This document shows positions 34,911-42,983 of a stretch of DNA of 64,000 nucleotides, one piece after another. This DNA comes from Variovorax ginsengisoli. Its GTDB lineage: Bacteria; Pseudomonadota; Gammaproteobacteria; Burkholderiales; Burkholderiaceae_C. The position numbers and the translations under genes are program-made. The notes under the pieces were generated by a model. It made no database searches. It was not told where the DNA came from and saw nothing but the letters and a program-made list of their open reading frames with translations. Within the stretch, counting starts at the first letter, position 1, and every line of letters starts with the position of its first letter. The DNA lies in assembly GCF_030811835.1 (NCBI RefSeq), contig NZ_JAUSRO010000011.1, forward strand, positions 124,001 through 188,000. Direction: 5' to 3'.

Positions 34911-35201
34911 GCTGCGCCTAAGCCAGCGCTTGCATACTGCATCCGGACGGTCTTTCCAGCGCTGGTAGAGGTCGCTTCGGCATCCGCCCATGAGGGCGGC
35001 TCCTCGAAGCTGGAGGCTGTCACTTCTTTGCACATGGGCCTGTGCACACCTGCACATGGCCTATCCCGGCTCTGCCGTCCTCCTCGCGTCCCACACGACG
35101 CGGCACGACTGCCCTACGCAAGCCGCACGGGTGCCTGACTAGCTTGTCGCCAAGCGCCTACCCATCGTGGAGTGGGCAACGCCACCCGCGACACGTCTTC
35201 C

Positions 35202-37526
35202 ATGAGCGACTCCCCGTCATTCGAACCCAACACCCACCCCGCCGGCGGCTGGGGATCGATCAAGGCCGTCGGCACCTACCTGCTGCGCGAAGGTGTGCCG
35301 CTGGCCGGCACCCACGCGCTGCTCAAGCAGAACAAGTCCGATGGCTTTGCCTGTGTGAGCTGCGCCTGGGCCAAGCCGGCCCAACCGCACACGGCCGAAT
35401 TCTGCGAGAACGGCGCCAAGGCCACGGCCTGGGAACTCACGCGCAAGCGGATGCCTGCCGCGTTCTTTGCCGAACACACGCTCACCGAGCTCGAAGGCTG
35501 GAGCGACCACGCGCTCGAAGCCGGCGGACGCCTGACGGTGCCGATGCGCTGGGACGCGGCGACCGACCGCTATCTCGAAGTGAGCTGGGACGATGCCTTT
35601 GCCGACATCGGCGCCGAACTGCGTGCCTTGCGCGCGCAGGACCCGGCCTCGGTCGTCTTCTATGCCTCGGGCCGCGCCTCGCTGGAGACCAGCTACATGT
35701 ACCAGTTGCTGGCGCGCCTCTACGGCAACAACAACCTGCCCGACAGCTCGAACATGTGCCACGAAAGCACCTCGGTCGCGCTGCCGCAGACCATCGGCGT
35801 GCCGGTGGGCACGGTCACGCTCGACGACTTCGAGCAGGCCGATGCGATCTTCTTCTTTGGCCAGAACCCAGGCGTCAACAGCCCGCGCATGCTGCACCCG
35901 CTGCAGAACGCGCGAAAGCGCGGCGTGCCCATCGTCACCTTCAATCCGCTGCGCGAACCCGGTTTGGTGAGCTTCGCCAATCCCCAGTCACCCGTCGAGA
36001 TGCTCACGCCGGCCGAGACCGCCATCAGCACCCAGTACCTGCAGGTGAAGATCGCTGGCGACATCGCGGCCATCAGCGGCATGTGCAAGGCGCTCATTGC
36101 CGCAGACGACGCCGCACAGGCGACGGCCGGCGCTGCGCGGGTGCTCGATGCGGCCTTCATTGCGGAACACACGCGCGGCTTCGACGAATTTGCTGCCGCC
36201 ATGCGGGCCACGGGGTGGGAGGCGATCGAGCGCGAGTCGGGCCTGGCGCGCAGCGACCTCGAAGCCGCTGCGCGCACTTTCGCGCAGGCCCGCGCGGTCA
36301 TCTGCGTGTACGGCATGGGGCTGACCCAGCATCGCCAGGGGGTGCAGAACGTGCAGATGGTGTCGAACCTGCTGCTGATGGGGGGCCATATCGGCCGGCC
36401 CGGCGCGGGCATCTGCCCGGTGCGCGGCCATTCGAATGTGCAGGGCCAGCGCACCGTCGGCATCACAGAGAAACCCGAACTCGCGCCGCTGGACCAGCTC
36501 GCTGCGCTCTACGACTTCGAGCCACCGCGCAAGAAGGGCATGAATACGGTCGAAACCTGCACCGGCGTGCTCGACGGCTCGGTGCGCGGCTTCATCGGGC
36601 TGGGCGGCAACTTCGTGCGGGCGGTGCCAGAGACGGAGGCCATCGAAGCCGCCTGGCGCAAGCTGCGCCTGACGGTACAGATCGCGACCAAGCTCAACCG
36701 CAGCCACCTCATTCACGGCGAGGTCGCGTACCTGCTGCCCTGCCTGGGCCGCATCGAGATCGACACACAGGCCAGCGGCGAGCAGACGGTGGCCGTCGAA
36801 GACTCGACCGGCTTCATGCATGCGTCGAAGGGCGTGGCCGATCCGGCCGCGGCAACGCTGCGCTCCGAGGCCGCCATCATCGCTGGCATGGCGCAGGCCA
36901 CGCTGCCGCCCAACCCGAAAGTGCCCTGGCACGCATGGGTCGGCGACTATGCAAAGGTGCGCGACGCGATAGAGGCCACTTGGCCCGAGATATTCCGCGA
37001 CTTCAACGCGCGCTTTCGGCAGCCGGGCGGCTTCCAGCGCCCGATTCCGGCGCGCGAGCGGGTGTGGAAGACGCCATCGGGCAAGGCGCACTTCATCGTG
37101 CCGGACGGCCTGGACGAAAACCCCGACACGCCTGCCCACGGATCCGACGTGCTGCGTCTGATGACGATGCGCAGCGACGACCAGTTCAACACCACCATCT
37201 ACAGCCTGGACGACCGCTTTCGCGGCATCTACGGCACGCGCCAGGTGCTGCTGATGAACACGGCGGACATGGCGCGCCTGGGCTTGGCCGAAGGCGCCAT
37301 GGTCACCGCCACCACGGCCGTGGACGATGGCCAGCACCGCGCCGTGGCCGGCCTGCGCGTGACGCCGTATGACATCCCGCCAGGCTGCGTCGCGGGCTAC
37401 TACCCCGAATGCAATCCGCTGATGCCACTGGCACACCACGCGCTCCACAGCCAGGTGCCGGCGGCCAAGTCGATCCCGGTGCGCCTGCACCTCGATTCCA
37501 TCCCCACAGAAGCCCAACGACCATGA
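35202..37526 (+). CDS. FdhF/YdeP-family molybdopterin oxidoreductase
   Basis: A 774-residue bis-MGD enzyme. The N-terminal iron-sulphur cysteines appear in FACVSCAWAKP and AEFCENG. The predicted molybdenum ligand is Cys186 in SSNMCHESTSVAL; there is no selenocysteine. Cofactor-binding motifs ADAIFFFGQNPGVNSPRML, GRPGAGICPVRGHSNVQGQR and the C-terminal molybdopterin-binding domain (PYDIPPGCVAGYYPECNPLM) fit YdeP, which E. coli links to acid resistance. Its substrate and redox partner are unknown. ATG at 35202. The stop overlaps the start of the catalase-family gene (ATGA), so the two are translationally coupled. Confidence 0.9.
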   Translation: MSDSPSFEPNTHPAGGWGSIKAVGTYLLREGVPLAGTHALLKQNKSDGFACVSCAWAKPAQPHTAEFCENGAKATAWELTRKRMPAAFFAEHTLTELEGWSDHALEAGGRLTVPMRWDAATDRYLEVSWDDAFADIGAELRALRAQDPASVVFYASGRASLETSYMYQLLARLYGNNNLPDSSNMCHESTSVALPQTIGVPVGTVTLDDFEQADAIFFFGQNPGVNSPRMLHPLQNARKRGVPIVTFNPLREPGLVSFANPQSPVEMLTPAETAISTQYLQVKIAGDIAAISGMCKALIAADDAAQATAGAARVLDAAFIAEHTRGFDEFAAAMRATGWEAIERESGLARSDLEAAARTFAQARAVICVYGMGLTQHRQGVQNVQMVSNLLLMGGHIGRPGAGICPVRGHSNVQGQRTVGITEKPELAPLDQLAALYDFEPPRKKGMNTVETCTGVLDGSVRGFIGLGGNFVRAVPETEAIEAAWRKLRLTVQIATKLNRSHLIHGEVAYLLPCLGRIEIDTQASGEQTVAVEDSTGFMHASKGVADPAAATLRSEAAIIAGMAQATLPPNPKVPWHAWVGDYAKVRDAIEATWPEIFRDFNARFRQPGGFQRPIPARERVWKTPSGKAHFIVPDGLDENPDTPAHGSDVLRLMTMRSDDQFNTTIYSLDDRFRGIYGTRQVLLMNTADMARLGLAEGAMVTATTAVDDGQHRAVAGLRVTPYDIPPGCVAGYYPECNPLMPLAHHALHSQVPAAKSIPVRLHLDSIPTEAQRP

Positions 37527-38638
37527 CGACATCCACGACACCCGGCCCCATCGTTCCACTGCGCTACGAGCCTGCATTCGAAGTGCCGGAAGAGGACGAG
37601 GCCGAAACCACCCAGTCGCTCATCGAGACCCTGACCCGCATCGGCGAAACCGTGCGCAAGGACGAAGGCCATGCCCACCGTGGCGTGCATGCCAAGAGCC
37701 ATGGCCTGCTGCTGGGCCGGCTCGATGTGCTCCCCGGCCTGCCCGAAATGCTGGCGCAGGGCCTGTTCGCACAGCCGGGCAGCTATCCGGTGGCCATGCG
37801 CATCTCGACGGTACCGGGCGACCTGCTGGACGATGCGGTGTCGACGCCGCGCGGCCTGGCGGTGAAGGTTGTGGGTGTGCCCGGCGAGCGCCTGTCCACC
37901 AGCGAAGGCGCCGCCACGCAGGACTTCGTGATGGTCAACGGCCCGGTGTTCAGTGCCCCCAATGCGAAGAAATTCCTGCAGACGCTCAAGCTGCTGGCCA
38001 GCACCACCGACAAGGCGCCAGGCCTCAAGAAGGTGCTGGCCGCCACACTGCGGGGCGTTGAGTCCCTCATCGAGAAGGTCGGCGGCGAGAGCGCTACGCT
38101 CAAGGCCATGGGCGGCCATCCGGAAACCCACGTGCTCGGCGAGACCTATTACTCGCAGGTGCCCATGCGCTATGGCCCCTACATGGCCAAGCTGTCGATC
38201 GCGCCCGTGTCGCCCTCGCTCACGGCGCTGATCGACGCGCCGGTCGACCTCGACGGCAAGCCCGACGGCCTGCGCGAAGCGGTGGTCGAGCATTTCCGCG
38301 CGCAGGGCGGCACCTGGGAATTGCGCGTGCAGCTGTGCACCGACCTGGAAACGATGCCGATCGAGGATGCCTCGGTGCAGTGGCCTGAAGACCAGAGCCC
38401 CTACGTGGCCGTGGCGCGGATCACGGCCGAACCCCAGGTGGCGTGGAGCCCCGCGCGCTCGGCCGCTGTGGATGACGGCATGGCCTTCAGCCCGTGGCAC
38501 ACGCTGGCCGCACACCAGCCTATCGGCTCGATCATGCGGGTGCGCAAGGCCGTGTATGAAGCGTCGGCCCGCTTTCGTTCCCAACACAACGCCACGCGGG
38601 TGCAGGAGCCCGAAACGCTGACCTCGCTGCCTGAGTAG
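37523..38638 (+). CDS. Catalase-family (SrpA-like) haem protein
   Basis: A 371-residue protein shorter than true catalases (about 480-500). The distal haem region is present (HRGVHAKSHGLLLGRLDVLP; YPVAMRISTVPGD), as is a helix that can supply the proximal Tyr (IMRVRKAVYEASARFRS). This resembles small catalase-like proteins with peroxidase rather than catalase activity. ATG at 37523 overlaps the TGA of the molybdo-oxidoreductase gene, implying that the two act in one process, possibly acid or oxidative stress. The physiological role is inferred. Confidence 0.87.
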   Translation: MTTSTTPGPIVPLRYEPAFEVPEEDEAETTQSLIETLTRIGETVRKDEGHAHRGVHAKSHGLLLGRLDVLPGLPEMLAQGLFAQPGSYPVAMRISTVPGDLLDDAVSTPRGLAVKVVGVPGERLSTSEGAATQDFVMVNGPVFSAPNAKKFLQTLKLLASTTDKAPGLKKVLAATLRGVESLIEKVGGESATLKAMGGHPETHVLGETYYSQVPMRYGPYMAKLSIAPVSPSLTALIDAPVDLDGKPDGLREAVVEHFRAQGGTWELRVQLCTDLETMPIEDASVQWPEDQSPYVAVARITAEPQVAWSPARSAAVDDGMAFSPWHTLAAHQPIGSIMRVRKAVYEASARFRSQHNATRVQEPETLTSLPE

Positions 38639-38819
38639 GAAAACATCCTGCACGACAAGGGCACGGCCGCTGGCATGCGGGCGCTGGAAAAATCCAGACA
38701 CTTCTGGCACACATTGAAAGAACCCCGATGCCACACCGCCCCCTCCGCAGTGCGAACCCGTGTTGTTTTCCATCTGGGGCCGGGCTTTCAACCTGTTCCA
38801 CGGGCGTGGTGGGTGCATG

Positions 38820-39086
38820 ATGCGCGCCGCCTACCCGATTGCACCCCCCACGGCCGCCGATCTGAACTTCGTCTATCACGGCTGGCAGTTCTTCCTCGGG
38901 GCGGATCCGACGCCGTCCTCCACCTTCACCTCGCGCGTGCTCTGGCGCTTGCAGGGCACCGAACACATGGCCCTGCCCATACCTTCTGAACCGTTTGCAA
39001 GCGAAGCACTCGCGCTCCTGCATGCCGAAAAGCAGGCGGTGCGCTGGGTGCGCGACCACATGGGGTACGGTCAGGCCGAGGTCTGA
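38820..39086 (+). CDS. Small hypothetical protein
   Basis: An 88-residue soluble protein (AYPIAPPTAADLNFVYHGWQ, FFLGADPTPSSTFTSRVLWR, ending AVRWVRDHMGYGQAEV). I do not recognise it. Two ATG codons (38817 and 38820) are in frame. It lies 181 bp after the catalase-like gene and converges on rsmI with a 30-bp gap. Codon pattern is compatible with coding. Confidence 0.6.
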   Translation: MRAAYPIAPPTAADLNFVYHGWQFFLGADPTPSSTFTSRVLWRLQGTEHMALPIPSEPFASEALALLHAEKQAVRWVRDHMGYGQAEV

Positions 39087-39116
39087 CGCGATCCGCTTCC
39101 TCTTTCCGTTGCGCCC

Positions 39117-40058
39117 TCAGTCGGCGCCTTCGCCTTCGCTCTTGATGCGGAGGGCCGCGTCGTAGAGCCCATTGCGCGAAGCACCGCAGATCTCCGCGGC
39201 CAGGCGCACCGCGGTCTTCAGCGGCAGCTCGGGCAGCAGCAGGCGCAGCACACGGTCGGCCTCCGCGCCGTCGTCGGCCGCAACGGCCACCGGATGCAGC
39301 ACCAGCGCAAATTCGCCCCGCATGCGGTCCTTGCCGGCGGCAAACCATGCCGGCAACGCCTGCGCCTCCACCGTGGCGATCTCCTCGAACTGCTTGGTCA
39401 GCTCGCGGCCCACGGTGACGCGCCGGCTGCCCAGCACCGCCAGCGCGCGCGCCAGCACGTCGATGCGGTGCGGTGCCTCCAGCAGCACCACGCTGCGCGG
39501 CTCCGCTGCCAACGCCTGTACGGCCGTGTCACGCTCCCCGGCCTTGCTCGGCAGGAAGCCGGCGAACACGAAGGCACTGTGCGCGTCGCCGCCGGCCACC
39601 AGGCCGGCCGCGCTGATGAGCGTGATCACGCTGCTGGCGCCCGGCAGCGGCAGCACGCGATGGCCCGCCTCGCGCACGGCGGCGGCCAGCCGCGCGCCCG
39701 GGTCGCTCACACCCGGCGTGCCTGCGTCGCTGACGTAGGCGACACGTTCGCCCGCGGCCAGACGGGCGACCACGGCCTGGGCGGCCTCCACCTCGTTGTG
39801 CTGGTGCACGGCCAGCAGCTGCGCGCCGGGCCGGTCGATGCCGTAGGCGCGCAGCATGCCTTGGGTGTGGCGCGTGTCCTCACAGGCCACCACGTCGACT
39901 TTCTGCAGCACCAGCAGCGCACGCAGCGTGATGTCCGCCAGGTTGCCGATGGGCGTGGCGACCACGTACAGCGTGCCCTGCGGATAATGCTGCGCACCCG
40001 CGGCATCTTGCGCGGCCGCCAGGGCGGCGCCGAAGGAGGCGGGAGCAAGTGAACTCAA
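39117..40058 (-). CDS. rsmI: 16S rRNA (cytidine1402-2'-O)-methyltransferase RsmI
   Basis: A 313-residue SAM-dependent tetrapyrrole-methylase-fold enzyme that methylates C1402 of 16S rRNA. Family motifs are all visible: LYVVATPIGNLADITLRAL, VACEDTRHTQGML, VAYVSDAGTPGVSDPGARL, LPLPGASSVITLISAAGL and the helical C-terminal domain ending GASRNGLYDAALRIKSE. The start is TTG at 40058, with GGAG about 8 bp upstream; no ATG precedes the conserved start. It is divergent from yraN, the gene order common in proteobacteria. Confidence 0.94.
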   Translation of the reverse strand: MSSLAPASFGAALAAAQDAAGAQHYPQGTLYVVATPIGNLADITLRALLVLQKVDVVACEDTRHTQGMLRAYGIDRPGAQLLAVHQHNEVEAAQAVVARLAAGERVAYVSDAGTPGVSDPGARLAAAVREAGHRVLPLPGASSVITLISAAGLVAGGDAHSAFVFAGFLPSKAGERDTAVQALAAEPRSVVLLEAPHRIDVLARALAVLGSRRVTVGRELTKQFEEIATVEAQALPAWFAAGKDRMRGEFALVLHPVAVAADDGAEADRVLRLLLPELPLKTAVRLAAEICGASRNGLYDAALRIKSEGEGAD

Positions 40059-40094
40059 GGGCGGGTCTCCAGAGAAGAAAGAAATGACGGGCGG

Positions 40095-40469
40095 ATGGCA
40101 ACAGGAACGACGACAACCACCAAGCAACGCGGTGACGCCGCCGAAGACGCGGCGCTGGCCCATCTGCAGGACGCAGGGCTGCTGCTCGTTGCGCGCAATT
40201 ATCGAACCCCCGGGCGCGGCGGCGGCGAGATCGACCTGATCATGCGCGATCCGCGCGATGCCACGCTGGTCTTCGTCGAAGTCCGCCAGCGTGCCAGCGG
40301 CACGCACGGCGGTGCAGGCGGCAGCATCACGCACGTCAAGCAGCGCCGCATCGTCTTCGCTGCGCGACACTACCTGCTCAAGCTGCGCACCCTGCCACCC
40401 TGTCGCTTCGACGTGGTGCTGGTCGAAGACGGCATCGAATGGCTGCAAGGCGCCTTCGACGCCGGATGA
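40095..40469 (+). CDS. yraN: YraN (UPF0102) nuclease-like protein
   Basis: A 124-residue protein with the restriction-endonuclease-like fold motifs of UPF0102: ARNYRTPGRGGGEIDLIMRD, LVFVEVRQRASGTHGGA and RRIVFAARHYL. The cellular role is unclear; the gene is linked to DNA-processing and competence genes in several groups. It lies between rsmI (divergent) and diaA, the conserved order. Confidence 0.93.
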   Translation: MATGTTTTTKQRGDAAEDAALAHLQDAGLLLVARNYRTPGRGGGEIDLIMRDPRDATLVFVEVRQRASGTHGGAGGSITHVKQRRIVFAARHYLLKLRTLPPCRFDVVLVEDGIEWLQGAFDAG

Positions 40470-40568
40470 GCCCGGAGAAGGCGCCGCCAGCATCGGAACT
40501 GTCGCGAGCCGCCACACTCCATCCCCGAGAACCTTTTGTTTCACGACCCACAGTTATCATCGCGCCCC

Positions 40569-41168
40569 ATGCTCGAGCAACGGATTCAGCAGCACTTCAT
40601 CGACAGCGCCGACCTCAAATACCAGGCCGGCCCTCTTCTGAGCAAACCCATCTCCCAGGCCATGCAGGCCCTGCTGGCCTGTGTGACCAGCGGCGGGAAG
40701 ATCCTGGCCTGCGGCGCGGGCGTGTCCGGTCTGCTGGCCGCGCAGTTCGCGGCGCACTTCGTCGGGCGCTTCGAGCGTGACCGCCCGGAGCTCGGTGCGA
40801 TCGCGTTGCCCGGGGACGCCAACGATCCGGCCGCCGACACGCCCGCGGTGGCCGATGCCGACCGCTTCGCACGCCAGGTGCGCGCGCTGGGCCAGGCGGG
40901 CGACGTGCTGCTGGTGATCAGCGCCAGCGGCCAGTCGGGCGCGGTGCTGGCCGCCGTGCAGGACGCACACGGCCGCGACATGACGGTGGTGGCGCTGCTC
41001 GGCAGCAATGGGGGCCCGGTTGGCCGCGCACTGCGCGAAACCGACGTCCAGGTCTGCGTGCCGCATGAGCGCGCCGCCCGCATCCACGAAGTCCACCTGC
41101 TCGCCCTGCACTGCCTCTGCGACGGCGTGGACGCCCAGTTACTTGGTGATCAGGAAGGTTCCCTATGA
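40569..41168 (+). CDS. diaA: SIS-domain protein DiaA/GmhA-like
   Basis: A 199-residue SIS-domain protein (LSKPISQAMQALLACVTSGG, KILACGAGVSGLLAAQFAAH, LLVISASGQSGAVLAAVQDA). By position, between yraN and a BON lipoprotein gene, it corresponds to DiaA, a DnaA-binding initiation regulator in E. coli. Sequence alone cannot exclude phosphoheptose isomerase. ATG at 40569. Its end overlaps the BON gene start (ATGA). Confidence 0.87.
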   Translation: MLEQRIQQHFIDSADLKYQAGPLLSKPISQAMQALLACVTSGGKILACGAGVSGLLAAQFAAHFVGRFERDRPELGAIALPGDANDPAADTPAVADADRFARQVRALGQAGDVLLVISASGQSGAVLAAVQDAHGRDMTVVALLGSNGGPVGRALRETDVQVCVPHERAARIHEVHLLALHCLCDGVDAQLLGDQEGSL

Positions 41169-41923
41169 AAAAGATGACGAAGCAATCGATTCAACGCCTG
41201 GCGCTGGCGTTCACCGCCGGCACCGTCCTGGTGGCGGGCCTCACGGCCTGTGTGCCGCTGGTGGTGGGCGGCGCCGCTGCGGGCGCCGGCCTGGTGGCCA
41301 CCGACCGGCGCACGTCGGGCGCGCAGCTCGACGACCAGGCCATCGAGTTGCGTGGTGGCGCCCGCGTGCGCGAGATCAGCAACGACCAGATGTACGTGAG
41401 CATCACCAGCTTCAACCGCCAGGTGCTGCTGACCGGCACGGTGGGCAGCGAGGCCGACCGCCGCCGCGTGGAAGACACGGTGGCGCGCATCGACAACGTG
41501 CGCAACGTAGTCAACGAGCTGGCGGTCGGCGAGTCGAGTTCGTTCCAGCAACGCTCGAACGACACCTTCATCACCGGCAAGGTCAAGGCCTCGCTGCTCG
41601 ACGCGAAGGACATCTTCGCGAATTCCTTCAAGGTCGTGACCGAGCGCGGCGTGGTCTACCTGATGGGCATTGCCACGCGCCGCGAACTCGATCGCGCCAC
41701 CGACATCACGCGTGGCGTCGCCGGTGTGGAGAAGGTGGTGCGTGTGGTCGATGTGGTGAGCGAAGAAGCCCTGGCCGGCCAGTTGCGCGGCGGCGCCGAC
41801 GCCACCGCTGGCAGCCAGCCACCCGCATCGGCCGCGCCGGCGCCCAAGTCGAGCTCGAACGTGCCGCTGCCGCCGATGGAACCGCTGCCCGCCAGCGGCG
41901 CGACGGCCACGCCGGTTCGTTGA
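41165..41923 (+). CDS. BON-domain outer-membrane lipoprotein (DolP/YraP-like)
   Basis: A 252-residue lipoprotein (VAGLTACVPLVVGGAAAGAG) with two BON domains: about residues 70-120 (VSITSFNRQVLLTGTVGSEA, NVRNVVNELAVG) and about 130-195 (ITGKVKASLLDAKDIFANSF, GVVYLMGIATRRELDRAT). A Pro/Ser/Ala-rich tail follows. E. coli DolP binds anionic phospholipids and supports outer-membrane integrity. ATG at 41165 overlaps the diaA stop, so translation is coupled. Confidence 0.92.
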   Translation: MKKMTKQSIQRLALAFTAGTVLVAGLTACVPLVVGGAAAGAGLVATDRRTSGAQLDDQAIELRGGARVREISNDQMYVSITSFNRQVLLTGTVGSEADRRRVEDTVARIDNVRNVVNELAVGESSSFQQRSNDTFITGKVKASLLDAKDIFANSFKVVTERGVVYLMGIATRRELDRATDITRGVAGVEKVVRVVDVVSEEALAGQLRGGADATAGSQPPASAAPAPKSSSNVPLPPMEPLPASGATATPVR

Positions 41924-41952
41924 CGGACGCGTCCACGCGCTCTCCGGCACCC

Positions 41953-42040
41953 GCTCTTTTAGGGACACCGCGGAACCGGCTTCGACGGGCCGCCGGTGTC
42001 GCCCCGTCGAGGGGGATGCGCCGCAGGCGCTTCGGGGGTA
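41953..42040. repeat. Intergenic stem-loop repeat copy (41.9 kb)
   Basis: The segment contains GGGACACCGCGGAACCGG, GGGCCGCCGGTGTCGCCCC, a CCCCGTCGAGGGGG hairpin and a terminal GCTTCGGGGG. It shares its first half with the copies at 51.8 and 52.9 kb, while the second half differs. It lies between the convergent BON and dehydrogenase genes. Confidence 0.65.
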
Positions 42041-42043
42041 TTC

Positions 42044-42946
42044 CTATTTGAGTCGCGTGATGAGGCTGGAGGTGTCCCACCGGGCGCCGCCGGCCTGCTG
42101 CACGTCGGCATAGAACTGGTCGACCAGCGCGGTCACCGGCAGGCGGGCACCGTTGCGCTTGGCCTCGTCGAGCACCAGGCCCAGGTCCTTGCGCATCCAG
42201 TCGACGGCAAAGCCGTAGTCGAACTTGCCGCCAATCATGGTCTTGCCGCGGTTCTCCATCTGCCAGCTCTGCGCGGCCCCCTTGCTGATCACGCCCAGCA
42301 CCGCCTCCATGTCGAGGCCGGCGCGCTGGCCGAAGGCAATCGCCTCGCTCAGGCCCTGCACCAGGCCGGCGATGCAGATCTGGTTGACCATCTTCGCGAG
42401 CTGGCCCGCGCCGCTCTCGCCCAGCAGGGTGACTGCGCGCGAGAAGGCCATGGCCACCGGCTTGACCGCCTCGAACGTGGCCGGGTCGCCGCCGCACATG
42501 ACCGTCAAGGCACCGTTCTGTGCACCCGCCTGGCCGCCGGAAACCGGCGCGTCGATGAACTGCAGGCCGAGCGCCTGCGCGGCCTTCGACAGCTCGCGCG
42601 CCACGTCGGCCGAGGCGGTCGTATGGTCAACGAAGACCGCGCCCGGCGCCATGCCGGCCAACGCGCCGTCGTCGCCCAGCACGACCGAGCGCAGGTCGTC
42701 GTCGTTGCCCACGCAGCAGAACACCATGTCGGCACCCGCCGCCGCTTCGCGCGGCGTGGCGGCGCTGTGGCCACCGAACTCGGCGGCCCAGGCGGCGGAC
42801 TTGGCGGCCGTGCGGTTGTAGACCGTCACGCTGTGGCCCGCCTTGGCGAGGTGGCCGGCCATGGGGAAACCCATCACGCCCAGGCCGAGGAAGGCCAGCT
42901 TGCGCGGGGGGACGGAGTCGTAGGTTTTGGGGTTGAGGCTGCTCAT
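42044..42946 (-). CDS. 3-hydroxyisobutyrate dehydrogenase-family NAD(P)-dependent oxidoreductase
   Basis: A 300-residue beta-hydroxyacid dehydrogenase. The Rossmann signature AFLGLGVMGFPMAGHLAKAG, substrate motif FIDAPVSGGQAGAQNG and catalytic Lys in GQLAKMVNQICIAG are all present. Candidates are 3-hydroxyisobutyrate dehydrogenase, tartronate semialdehyde reductase or a broad-range family member; neighbours do not decide. ATG at 42946 is used. Confidence 0.92.
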   Translation of the reverse strand: MSSLNPKTYDSVPPRKLAFLGLGVMGFPMAGHLAKAGHSVTVYNRTAAKSAAWAAEFGGHSAATPREAAAGADMVFCCVGNDDDLRSVVLGDDGALAGMAPGAVFVDHTTASADVARELSKAAQALGLQFIDAPVSGGQAGAQNGALTVMCGGDPATFEAVKPVAMAFSRAVTLLGESGAGQLAKMVNQICIAGLVQGLSEAIAFGQRAGLDMEAVLGVISKGAAQSWQMENRGKTMIGGKFDYGFAVDWMRKDLGLVLDEAKRNGARLPVTALVDQFYADVQQAGGARWDTSSLITRLK

Positions 42947-42983
42947 GGGGCGACAGCTTAAGGCCAATCGCCCGCGCGTTCCT

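Noticed and set aside
33966..35057. Upstream extension of the lipoprotein frame giving over 1,100 residues
   Set aside because: The lipoprotein signal starts at 33965. The extension runs antisense through the membrane-protein gene and has no recognisable sequence.
34911..35201. Possible small gene or regulatory RNA between the membrane protein and the molybdo-oxidoreductase genes
   Set aside because: Only short frames with shadow-like composition and weak hairpins were seen; no terminator or conserved motif.
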